Below, in pieces: positions 1 through 12,500 of a stretch of 64,000 nucleotides of DNA (the first letter of the stretch is position 1; every line of letters begins with the position of its first letter). This DNA comes from Epiperipatus broadwayi (taxonomy: Eukaryota > Onychophora > Udeonychophora > Euonychophora > Peripatidae). The translations under genes were made by a program, and so were the position numbers. The notes under the pieces are model-generated. The model saw nothing but the letters and a program-made list of their open reading frames with translations, had not been told where the DNA came from and searched no databases. The stretch is from positions 23,021,401 to 23,085,400 of the forward strand of contig JAQFVV010000001.1 in the NCBI GenBank assembly GCA_028023455.1, given 5' to 3'.

Positions 1-2757
1 TAGGTACTTACAACTTCAGATCACTTTCAAGTGAAGGAAGATTGCAAGAATTGGAAGAAGAACTGTATTATATTAAATGAGATATTATTGGACTTTATTA
101 AATTAGAAAAAAAGGTGAAGAGACAATTAATTTAAAAAGTGGACATGTACTCTACTACAAAGGCACAAATTTTTGAAATACAAGTGGAATAGGATTTATT
201 ATAAATAAAAAGTGGAAGAACCACATTGTGAAGATTGATGGAGTATTGGACAGAGTGGCAAGATTAGTTATTCAACTTAATAGCAGATACCAAATGCAGA
301 TAATTTAGGCTTATGGCCCAAAAAGTTTTTATAGTGATGAAGTAGAAGATTTTTATATGGATTTACAAAAGACTTGATCAGTCTAAACACCATTTTAAAA
401 TTGTTATGTGAGACTTTAATACTAGAATTGGTAAACAAGTGAAAAATGAAAATGCTGTAAGTAAATTTGATTATGGTAATAGAAATGAGAGAGGACATAG
501 ACTTGTGGAGTTTGCAGAAAAAGAAAAACTTTATATTATGAATTCTTTTTTTTGAGAAAAATGTTAAAAGGAAATGGACATGGAAGCATCCAAATGAAGG
601 TACAGCAGAATTGATTATATTTTGACTAACAGAAAATACATATTTCAAGATTGTAATGTTCTTAATAAATTCAACATAGGAAGTGATCATCGATTAGTAA
701 AATGTAAGATATGTATTAATGCAAAACTAAAGAGACCAAAATCATTAAGAAAAACAGTATTTACAGTTGATATTCCTAATCTTCAGAAATATTCTAATGA
801 ATTTAAATTAGAACTTATAAATTGGTTTCAAGTATTAGTAGATTTTGAACATGATTCAGATTTGAATGAAACTAATAATGAAAATAACTGATACACTTTT
901 AAAAACTGCAACAAAGATAGCTGGTAGAAAAAAGCAGCAATTGACCACTAAAATTTCTACTGAGACTAGAGAATTCATGAAGAAAAGAATGAACATGAAG
1001 ATATATAAAAATGTTGCATTAAAAAGGATTGTATATCTCGAATTTTGTAAAATGGTGTGAAAAAGAATTGATAATGATATAAAAAAGTATAATTATGAAT
1101 TAGCAAGGAAAGCTGCGGAAGAGAATAAAAGTCTCAAGAATGTAAAACACCATTTTGGTATTGGTAGGACACTTAAATCTGCAATAAGAAAAAAAGATGG
1201 AACTGTTACTAAAAAGAGAGATGACATCATGAAATGGATAGAAAAGTTCTATCAAGAATTACATAGTAATAAAGAACAAGTATCTCTTACATCTATTATA
1301 TCTTCTGAATTGCCCAGAATTTTTTTTGAAGAAGTAAGACATGCAATTAAATTTATGAAGAAAGGAAAAGCTCCAGGTAATGATGGAATTATAATCTATA
1401 TATTTAAAGAAACAGGTGAAGAAATAGAAATTTTTTTGACAAAGTTATATACCAAATGTCAAAATGATAAAGATTAACCAGATGATTGGAAGATTGCAGT
1501 ATTAATATTTAAAAATGATGTTTTAAAGAAGATAGAAATTACAGAGCTATCATTCTTTTATCAATTTTATACAAATTTTTTACCAAGGTAATTACAACTT
1601 ATCTACAGAGAACATTCTTTTATCAATTTTATACAAATTTTTTACCAAGGTAATTACAACTTATCTACAGAGAACATTGGGTTTCAACCAGATAAGAGAA
1701 CAAGCTGGATTTCTGAATGGTTTTAGTACAGTATATCATATCCAAGTATTGAGAGAAATCATAGAAAGGACCAATGAATATGAGTTGCTATTATGCTTTG
1801 GATTTGTAGATTATGAAAAGGCATTTGATTCTATAAGCATTTCTTCAGTGATTAAAAAGCATTGTATCTTCAAGGTACAGACACAGGATATTGTTATATT
1901 CTGAAGAATATTTATAAAAATGCAATAGCAACAATTAGATTACATAATCATACTAGGAAGATGGAGATTATTTAAGTCATTTAGATTTTGCAGATGATGT
2001 AGTTATTTTTGCAAAAAATGCTTTAGAGCTTCAAGAAATGCTGCAAGAGTTATCAGATGAAAATAAGAAAGTACCTCTAAAGGTAAATGTTAAAAAGACT
2101 AAAGTAATGTTCAATGGATTTTCTCAAAAGATGAAAATAAGGATTGATTATGATGAGTTAGAAGAAGTTAACAACTGCAAATACTGTGATCAGATTATTA
2201 CTACAGTTGGAAACATAATGGATGAAATTAATCATAGAATTAAATTTGTTTGGAATGCTTTTTAGTAGAAATAACTTACTACTAAAAGGAAATATGCTTA
2301 TGTGTTTGAAAAGGAAGGTTTTTAATAAATGTATGTTACTAGTTCTTACTTATGGATCGGAGACTTAGACACTTAATAGAAGAACAATGCAGACTTCAGA
2401 CTAGCCAAAGAAGTATTAAGAGATACATGTTAGGAGTATCAAGAAGAGATCGAAAATGCAATATATGGGTAGTGTTACTGACATCATTGAAAGAATTAAA
2501 AGACTGAAGTGGAGTTGGACTGGATATATTGCTAGAAGAGATGATAATATTTGGACAGTTGAAATCTTACTGTATTCCAAGACATTGTAAAACATCCAGA
2601 AAGCAAACACATCTGAGATGGATGGATAAAATAAGAAAGTGCAGAGGTGATGTGGAGAAGAGAGGCTAGAGCTTGGAGAAGATGGATTGAACTTGGAAAG
2701 ACCACCATCCTGCTGTGGATTGATAATGAATAACAGTGTTGATGATGATGATGAATA
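1..2757 (+). mobile_element. RTE-type non-LTR retrotransposon, broken, cut by window edge
   Basis: Several frames together spell an endonuclease-reverse transcriptase. Endonuclease: RDFNTRIG at about 411 (normally GDFN), then RIDYILTNRKY and GSDHRLVKCKI at 608-710. Reverse transcriptase: KAPGNDGI at about 1365, REQAGF near 1690, FVDYEKAFDS near 1805, FADDVVIFAKN near 1988, and NVKKTKVMFNGF near 2086. The DYIL/GSDHRLV pattern is that of RTE/BovB elements (the family behind so-called craniofacial development protein 2-like proteins). The element ends in a GATGAT run at 2740-2755, typical of RTE 3' tails. Many stops and frameshifts make it non-functional. Its 5' end lies before the window. Confidence 0.85.
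1551..1674 (+). repeat. 62-bp tandem duplication inside the RTE copy
   Basis: Bases 1551-1612 are repeated almost exactly at 1613-1674. Since 62 is not a multiple of three, the duplication shifts the RT frame just before the QAGF motif. It happened after, or during, the loss of function. Confidence 0.9.
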
Positions 2758-5434
2758 AATATGTTTTATATATAGTGCTATGATAAATTGGTTTAATTAA
2801 ATTTTTATTTATTAAGAATATATGTATGCACTTGTTCATACCATAAAAAGTGAATATAATATCTTTTATAGTTTCAATTAAGGTGATTGACATTTTTTAC
2901 ACAATTAAAAATTTTCTATTTTATAAATTGGAGTTGATTGGGATGGGGCGGGGGGCTGGTAGCTTAAAATTTTTTTTTCAAAACTACAGAATGTGATTTT
3001 TTATTTTTTGTTTGTTTATTGAATTTGCAATTAGTGAAATATAATAATTAACAAATCTTAGTTTTATATTAAGCTAAATAGAGGACCCATCAAAGTTCTG
3101 TATTATATAATTTTAAGTTTAATTGTTATTTATTATTGTATAACTCAAAATGAAAATAAACTATATGATAAAAATAATTGAATAGATTACCATAAAATTT
3201 TGCATTTGAATTAATAGCAGAAATTAAATTATGAAGTTTTAAAAATTGATATCAAAAAATTATGGTATTCACAGATATATTAAAAGAAAAGTGTAAATAT
3301 TTGGTTTGAGGGAAAAAAATTGTGTGATATAAATTTTTTTATTATAGATTTTTAAAGTATATGAAAGTACATACATATAATTTGCTACTATAGCATCCAA
3401 TAAAGATAAGACACAGTATTTATTTTCTGATTTATATTATTCAAATACATATTTTGAGGCAAATGTAACACAGTAATTATCAAATTCTTCATAAATAGCT
3501 TATTGAGTCTATCTAATCTTGCTTGAGAAGATATTTTTGTATTACAAAAATCCTAGAAGACATCTAAATACTTTTTGTCACAAATTAGAACTAATATATA
3601 AAAGGGATAACAAAAAAAACAACTATATTTATATATTATCCTTAATGCTATAGCCTTCAATCCAGCTTTAAGTTGATGTACTAAATTATCAGTAATGGGC
3701 ATTATTCCAACATTGGACTTAAATTTTAACTTCATTTTCTGAATTTTTTTTAGTAATTTTATAAATTATTTTGTAAATGATTTTAAAGTTTTTATATAAT
3801 TTTGATTATATTACATGCTTTATTTTGTTTGTACATTTAAATTTTATTCTTTTATATTATCCTCTGTAATATAAAATGCCTAAAGTAACTTTTATTGTAC
3901 AATACATTTTTTAAAAATATAAAGAAACATGTAAAATTCTTTGCCATAATTAATCTATAATTACTAAATATAAATAATAAGAATGACTTACATTATTTAA
4001 AATTTGAATCTGATCCTTTAAAATTTTTTTATTAATTATTATTTATTATAATCATCATTTTATTTATAATAGAATTAAATCATGTTTATATTTGATATTT
4101 TAAATATTGAGACACTTTTATTTAATTTTTATGATTGGGGGTTGGGGAGGAATGGCCATGTTCATCTGCAAATGGCAGCTTGCTATTGCTAGTGAGATTG
4201 GAAATATTACAAATTAATATTTTTATTGTTTTCTTTTTTTTTTTCCTATATTATCTCGTTTGAATGAATAAAATTTTACTTAAACTATATATATACTAAT
4301 AATTTCATTAAGTTCGTATTCAAAGCTAATCTGGGATATGCATATGTTTCTAAACTTATTAAGATACAAAGCTAGTATTTGCTCAAAGCTATACTGGTTT
4401 ATAAGTGTAAATACATGACAATATCCCATTCCTCTTCAATACAAAAATCTTCAAAAAATTGCCTTTACAAGGATTCTTGGTGTTGAATTGACATGGATTG
4501 TATTCATGTATTTGTAAATATACGTATGTTACATAGACTTTTATTTCAGAGTTGATATAGTGTTTAAATCTATATCCTGTATAGAAATGTGTCTTGTGAT
4601 AAATTCAATTATTTATTTTATTTATTCTAATCTATAATAAATTTTTCTTGATTATATAAGAAAACAAAATATGCAAAAACTTTTTTTTAATTAAATAAAA
4701 TATTTTGTATAATATTTATTAATAAAATTATTTACAGTTAAATAATCTTTTTTTCATCCAGATGAATTACTGTACCATAACTAGAGTTTGGAGGACTCCA
4801 CCAGAAATATCACAACACATTTTTTCCCAGAAGGTTTAATTAAAATAAAAATCTAAACAATCATTAAAAAACAATGTTGCTAGGGAAGTGCAGAATGTTA
4901 TTTTTATCTATAATGTGACATTAAAATGCATTTAGAGAGATGTTAGTAATTGTTGTAAATTGAAGGTTTGACAGAATTTATCTTCTATCAGGTACTGTTC
5001 TACATAAAGCAGCACTATTGTTCTATTTTAGCACCAATTTCTGGGAGAACATTTTAAATGCACTACTTTGCAAATTACATAAAGGCTTTGATTTTAAGAA
5101 AATTTTGCTACTGATTAAAGCTTAATTTAATTACAAACAAATATTTATCCACCCAAAAAAATTAAAGTTTACAAAAGAGCATTATCATCTGCTTATTAAA
5201 ATGACACTATTTTTACTTTTGAAATTTCATTGTTTTTGCAGCCAAAATAATTATAAATTAAGGAATGCTTTTTCCCCGTTTTGGAAATCTACTCAGTGTG
5301 ATATTTCAATACTTTACATATGAACTCTCTGCATACAAAACTGAGTAATTATGGCTTTTTTAGATAGTTAAAACAATGATTTTTTTTTTCACTTCTCACA
5401 TATTCGAAAAAAAAAAAATTAAGAAAAAGGGGAT
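2758..5434. other. No gene seen; 3' flank of SRL
   Basis: AT-rich sequence between the RTE copy and the SRL stop region. I see no coding pattern or RNA gene. Part of it may be SRL 3' UTR. There is a short G-rich patch near 2941-2956. Confidence 0.5.
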
Positions 5435-5440
5435 TTTATT
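5435..5440 (-). terminator. Candidate polyadenylation signal AATAAA
   Basis: AATAAA on the minus strand lies about 60 bp past the SRL stop codon. More copies occur near 4.60-4.65 kb, so a longer 3' UTR is also possible. The hexamer is common in AT-rich DNA, which keeps confidence low. Confidence 0.35.
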
Positions 5441-5501
5441 CCTGGAACCTGCTCAAATTTTTGTTGTAAATTATGTTCTTAGCATTGCTAATGGAATAAA
5501 A

Positions 5502-6538
5502 TTATCGTCTTTTAACTAATCTTCTTTTCTTTTCCTCATCTACAGGACATTTGAATTTTCCAGTTCCACATTGTTTGTTTCTACTGTCTCTTGTTTCCAC
5601 CAACAAATCTGGAAGATCATAAGTGACAGCATGTTCTAGTTTATCTAAAGGACATCCTCGAAAAAATGAACACTGAGATTGTAAAGTTCTAAATTTATTC
5701 AATGGATTCACTGCAAAGAATTCTTCATACTCTTGGGGATCTGGAAGATCAAATTTGCTGACATTTGTTTGCATACTTACGGCCTGGTAAATGCGATACT
5801 TATTTGGATTTTGAATAATATCTCGAGCAATTTCTTTTGAATTAGCAAAAAATGAATTATGAGAATTATATGTTGTAAGATATTTATCCACTAGCAATGC
5901 ATGGTTGCGAACACGAATAGCATGTTGTCTCAACATGTTAATTTTATTCATAACTCTGTTGTCAAAAACATCATTGAAATCTTTTAGAAGTGAAACCTCT
6001 TCATCAAGGAAAAGTCGAACCGGAGCATGAGCTTTAAATGGTTTTGACCAGAAAGAACCTACATAGACTCGGGGAGGCTCAAGATTTTCAATTAGTTGAG
6101 AAAGACTCCAATATAGTGCTCCATAAACCCTCATTAATTCCTGTTGAGCAAGTAAATCAGCTTTATTTAATATAATTCGTATTTGTGATTCATGACCTTT
6201 AAGTCTTTTAAAAATTTCATCCAATTCATTTCCAACATCAAGTTTTGTTGGATCAAACATAACAAGTATAAGATCTGAATGATCAATAAACCATTGGCAT
6301 ACATCAGAAAATGGGTATGATTTTTCTTGACCTTCAATTATTCCTGGAGTATCAATAATTGTCATCTTCTTCAGAATTTGACGTTGAAATTGATATCCTT
6401 TGAGTCGATCCAGGAATGTTTGACCAAATTTTTCTAAAGCAGAAAAAGAATTGTCTTGAGTTAAAACAGGGCCATCTACTGCTCTATGTTCTTCGCCATT
6501 TTGAATAATAGTGAAATCAGTAGTTGTTGGTTCAGCTC
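5502..6538 (-). CDS. SRL: SRL exon 5: GTPase core after the P-loop, and C-terminus
   Basis: The acceptor is TATTTTAG at 6539-6546 and the stop is TAA at 5504-5502. This exon encodes residues 475-819. It carries the switch motif PTTTDF, DTPG (G3) in IIDTPGIIEG, and NKAD (G4) in IILNKADLL, all in the spacing seen in EHD/sarcalumenin GTPases. The sequence FDPTKLDVGNE also matches this family. One N-glycosylation sequon (NVS) is visible. The protein ends in a Lys/Arg-rich tail, VKRR, with no KDEL-like signal. An internal ATG (residue 533) gives a long open frame, but the frame clearly runs upstream to the splice acceptor, so that Met is not the start. Confidence 0.9.
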
Positions 6539-9500
6539 CTAAAATAAATAAATTGTATTAAAATGAAAAACAAATTTAAGATATATACTGTATTAAAATA
6601 TTACATTTTGATTTACTACAACCAAACTTACCAATTATTTCAGATAAATACATTAATGATTATTAATCAATTATTAAACTAGAGCTTATTCTAATCTAGA
6701 TACAATTTTATTATTGTTGTTGTTATTTTCATTGGTTGTTGTTTATGAACATGCCTTTATCTTATTTGCTTAATTAGATTTAGTTATTTCTAAATATTAT
6801 ATATTTTGTTTTATGGGAATTGAGAATTTATTTATAAGATAGTTTTATGTATGATATATCATTAATTATTACTTAGATGTAGAATATTTATATTATATGT
6901 AGCGTGTACCAAAAGTTACATGATACATGTTTACTATTAGGAGAAATTGTCTGTATATATATATATATGTATGTCTATGAAAACATAGCATGCCAAGAGA
7001 GGCAATATTTATGGATATCAATGTGATTATAAAATATTAAACTCTATTATAGTGAATAATAATCTTCAGATCTGATTTTATTAGGTATTTTGGAAAAATT
7101 GTACATACTGGTTTATCAAACCTTACAATTGTAGGTGTGAAGCTTTAAATAGACCTTGATTCTGTACAAAATAACATAGACAAAAATAGTCAAGAATTAT
7201 TTCATTTATCAAATACTTTTAGTTCATATGTAAATGAATATCTCTTCTTGGAATAGTAAAATTGATTTTATAGAACATTTTCAGTTAGATTATGAAATTG
7301 AATTCATTGTCATGAAAATAAAAATTTCCACAGTCAATTATTGCATGAATAACAGAAAAACTTGATTTTGGATGCTTTTTTTATTAAGCAGATTGAGATT
7401 ATTTTTTCTTATGAAACATAAATTAATTATTCCAAGTTTGTTTTTCACTTTTTAAATTAATTTTAATTTGAAAAAATCTATTATATTGATCTGTAATATT
7501 TTATTAATGAAAATAATCAACATATTTATATAAATGAATGTATTGCTTTATAAACTAGGTATTTTTTTATGGCTGGTTAAATAAAAAATGTATAAACATA
7601 AAGATTTGGAGTTTATGCAAAATGATTTATTTTAGAATGATTTGAATTCTGCATGTATTTTGATGAAAAATAGTTAACAGCTTTATGAAATTTTGAATAT
7701 TTTTTATTTTAATATAGAGCATTAGTTCTAATTTTGATATTCCCTATAGATTTATATGATGTGTTAATTTTTATTGAATTCTGAATTTTTATAGAAAAGC
7801 AACTATTTATATACAGTGTATTTTTAATGTTTATTCATGTCTTTTTTCTTCATTGTATTATTTGTATTCAGGGGATGTGATAGTTTTTATAAAAATAGAT
7901 ATTAATTTTAATTATTATTAATATGTAATGTTATTAATTTGAATTGTCCTTGATTTATTTTTGTTATTGCTTTATAAAAATTGTATATGCATACTTTTCT
8001 CAATTTTATTGCTTATCGTGATTTATTGTTTTTTCAATGATACTTATATTAATTTGAATATAGATTTAGTTTGATAATCTATATGAGCTTACTATACATT
8101 ATTTGATTTATATATGTAAATTGCTATTAGTCTTTATTTTATCAGTTTAGACCAGCATTTGAATTATGAATTGTCTATATTTTAGACAATTTTATGACTG
8201 TTAAAATTATCTAATTCTAAGTATAGATAATTTAGTAGAAAAAATCAATCCCAGAATTTATTTAAAATTATTGACTGAATATAATTTAAATAAAAATAAA
8301 TCAAAAATTTTTAATGGTAAAAAATATTTCTTTAAAATGGAAAATGGTTAATTTTTTAATGAAGAAATCTTTGTCTAACTAAATTTAATTCATAAAACAT
8401 ATTAATAATTTATTGGAATTTCAAAATAATGAAAAATGTATTAGTGATTTTTTTTTTCATATATGCTAATAGAATAGTGTTCCAATTCAAGATTTGTCAT
8501 TTGTTTTACTCTGCCTTAATTCTTTTTTATCTGTGAACATTGCTAATGCTTACTTGTCTTTTATGATTGATTGTTCTTGCTTATTTATTCAATCTTTCCT
8601 TAAGAGCTGTATCCTTTCCATATGTTTGTACTAATATATCAATTTTTAAAAAGAGTGACCTATTACTTTTGATTATTATTGATCAACTCCATTTCTAAAT
8701 TATTGGAAATAGTGGTTAAAAAGAAAATAATATCAATTTTGCTTAAAAATATTACATGATCAAACATTAGTATAATTTTATTTCTGGTAGAAGTGCTTTG
8801 AATGCTTTTTATAATAATGTGCATAATTTAATTTTGTTCCTCATGAAATTTTACTTCAATGACTATGTTCATACAGTTTTCATGAGTTTCTGGCATTACT
8901 AATTGTCTTACAATAATCATAGGGTGCTACAAGGTTCAGTCTTGAGTTCTAGTTTTTAATTTATCAAGGATGTATGACTTTGCAGTTGATATTGTTTGTC
9001 CTGTGTTGCAGTTTTATATAGTTATCTTAAAAAAATAATTAACAGTGATTTACTTTAAATTATATAATCATCTTTTGTTTATTAGTAAATTTGTATAAAA
9101 CAAAAGTAATATATTTTTGTATTATAAACTTATTTTATATCCTTATTTATTAAATATTTTTTGCAATATAATAATATTTGTACTTATGCTAATATTTCCT
9201 ATATTAATAGTTAATGTTATCTAGAAATATTTGTAGATTCTAGATTATATTAGAATCATATTTATTTTTTGTGTTTTTATTGAGATAAATTAAAATATAC
9301 TTTTATTTATCTAAGTTTTTACTTCAATCATTTTTAATTACTACTTATATTTCTTATTATCAAAGCTTATTATATTACAACATCTTTTTTAATAGGACTT
9401 TTATCTTTTGGAATGCCACTTCTTTACAGAATTATATACTATATACAATTTTTAGATTTCTTTTTCCTACTATGATGTACAAGGCTCATGTGATATCTTA

Positions 9501-12500
9501 TTAGTTTTGGTAGATTTTATTTTAAAACAGTTAAGAGATATTTATGGAACTCATAATATATCAGTTGTTTATTTATATTAGCATAGAACTAGTGTTGATA
9601 TTTATTGTAAGAGATCTCTGATTATGATTTTTTTTTTTCAATGTTTCCTATTGAAAGCAGTTTTATTACATATAATGGTTCTAAATATTTTAATATGTTT
9701 ATGCAATAATGTTTTTTAAAATTAATATCAGTTATATGACTTTAAAAAAAGGTTTACATCATTGTTTGTATTATATTAAATAATATTTGATGTATTTTTA
9801 TTTTTATGTATTTTATATTATGATTTCTATTATATTTTAAACTCATTACTTTTTTTTAATGGAGAGTATTACAGTATTATTTTTTGTTGGTTTCTGGATA
9901 AATATATACATATACTTAAGTTTTACATACAGTAATTCTAAGGTTTGAGAGTAAGAAATTTTTTATTAAAAAAAAAAGGATACAAAATAAATAATCATGA
10001 TTTTGTATAAATGTACCTGCCAAAATTCAATATCCATATATAAACTCTATTATTCCCTGTGTCTAATATAGTAGAAAGTTTTATCGAGGATATTCAGATT
10101 TGGATCTTTCATTTAGACCTTACAAATATTGGTTACTCATATCTTTTGTTATGGCTATTGTTTATGGAATTTGTATGAACTTGCGATGAAGATTTTTGCA
10201 GGAAAAAAAATAACTTTATACTATATTGAAGCTAAAAGGTGAAAATAGTCATGCATTTTCCCAAAATATTATCCATGCTTGACATAATTATGATAATTAG
10301 ACCATCATTTTGATATGTGCCTTAAGTTATGCTTAATATAAATAAAGAATGTGTAGGTCTATTGGCATTAAATGCCTGTCTCCAAAATAAAATTTAATTT
10401 TAGAAATAATTTTGAATTCAACTTTGTTGATAGCAATTGTTTTGATATGTTATCCTTTAGTTCATTATAATATACTTTTTGGTTTTATATTTTCTGTTGT
10501 TTATTAATTCATTAAGAAATAGAATTAATTTTTTCATTTATTGATCATTTATATTCAAAATTATTTTTATCAAAATTTATTTTAAAGACCCTACTATCTT
10601 TTAAAAAGCGACTGATGATTTATATAAACCCATCTTTTGCAGTTTGTAACAAGTTTTGATTGTTTTTTATGACTGTATTGTCTTTTTTTTTTCTCATTAA
10701 AAAAATCTTAATTACCAGCATACATTTTGAAATTGTATTTTATAAAGTATTTCAATAACTTACAGGATTTTCTCAGCATTAATCTTTTCTTTTTTTTAAT
10801 CTGTATGAAGAATTAATTTAGAATACAAAATTAGATAATAATTTTGATTATTCTATATATATGTCTCTAATTATAATAAGGTGATTAAGTGGACAATTTG
10901 AGATAGCACAACTAAACTAGTATTTTTAATTTCTTGTCTTTTTTTTTTTAAATCTACATTGAGTTTCATCTTTTTTTTCTCTATATCATATCTTCATAAA
11001 GAAAATACCTATTTTTTAATTTTATCTTTTTATTTTGACATATATATATATTTCTTTTATAATACTAAAATATTTGTTGAAATTGATGATTGTTGTGACA
11101 ACAGAAAAACATCATTTCAAAATGTGCAAGAGAATCCAATCATTTATGCCTATTATGTTGAAAATTTTGTGAATAACAGAATAGCATTTAAATTATTTCC
11201 AAAAGTTATCATCAACTTGATAACACCTTATAATAATAAATACAGGTTGTTTGCCCTTTGTTATCAAATTTTCCTAAGTAAGTTGGTATTATTTCTGTCA
11301 GTATAGTTTTTCTTTTTATTTGAAAATATATCCTTTCGATTAATGATCAGGACTATATACCTTTTTTTTTTTTTAGACATTTTATTTATATATTTACATT
11401 TTAAAGAGTAGCTTTATTATTATTTTATCCATACATAATATTGATTTTGCATTAAATTTCTTGACTGCACTATTATTTACTAGATTTATTTATATGACAT
11501 TTTGATTATATTTTATACAAACATCTTTATGTGTCTATACAAACATACACGTTTAAATATACATTTAACATGCTTAGAAAGTTATCAGCTTTGATTTGGG
11601 TGTTGAAATACATTGCAGACTCCAGTATTTTCATTATCACTTCAGCAAAATTAGTTGTACATAGAGGGTTATTCTAATAAAAGTATTAGAAAATATTTTA
11701 CTTAAGAATGCTCTATAAGATTCTGAAAATAGCAAGACAATAAGATCAATCAGTATATTCTTTAACTTGTTGGATACAATGTTGTTGCATCTTCACATCT
11801 TCATTAGATTGGGCATGTGAAATAAATGAAAGATATTAATTATGATCTTCATGGAAGAAGCAAAGATGGAATATTGATTACTTTTATTGGAAGGATACAA
11901 CTTTCTGAAAGTTTATTGCAGAAATTTAAATGACAATATTGTGAAGTATTGAATAAACATAGCATGTGATGTATTTAGATATGTTTTTTATCTTTTTATT
12001 CTTTGAGATTTTTTTTTTCAAGTTCTTTTTTTTCTGAAATTAGAATGATCATTCACATTTATAAGAGGCCGATAATGAAAACAGATTTACATGCAAACAG
12101 TTATATTAAATAATTTTGAATCATGAATAACCATGACATATATATAAATGAATATCTGTTTGGATAAATTTATTGTTTGTGGCATAAATATTTTGTAAAA
12201 CATACTATTTATATAAAAGTTCTAATAAGTAATATGGAACCAAAGGTATGTTATATATGAACATACATACATATATATTTAATTGTATGTGCTTAAGATT
12301 TGCATCTGTATGTATACAGTAGTACTCCTGTGTCATGATTTTTTTTATCTGCAATTTTAATTACAAAAAAGAATTTAATGAAAAAAAAATTTTTTTTTAG
12401 TTAACAATGCTGATAACATTTGTTTTTCCAATAAAGTAGGAATTTTAAATCAAATTACACCTAAATCTTCATTTTAATAAAAATCCTTATGTTTATTTTT

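Noticed and set aside
5502-6365. Reading the 287-residue frame as a complete intronless gene
   Set aside because: The GTPase P-loop and switch lie upstream of its first Met; splice signals and phase join it to exons 4, 3, 2 and 1.
10959-11306. A 115-residue plus-strand frame in SRL intron 4
   Set aside because: Phe/Ile/Tyr-rich with no domain, splice signal or similarity; expected by chance in such AT-rich DNA.
11590-11960. Weak resemblance to the C-terminal part of LINE reverse transcriptases
   Set aside because: Only scattered short matches across several frames; not enough to separate from chance.
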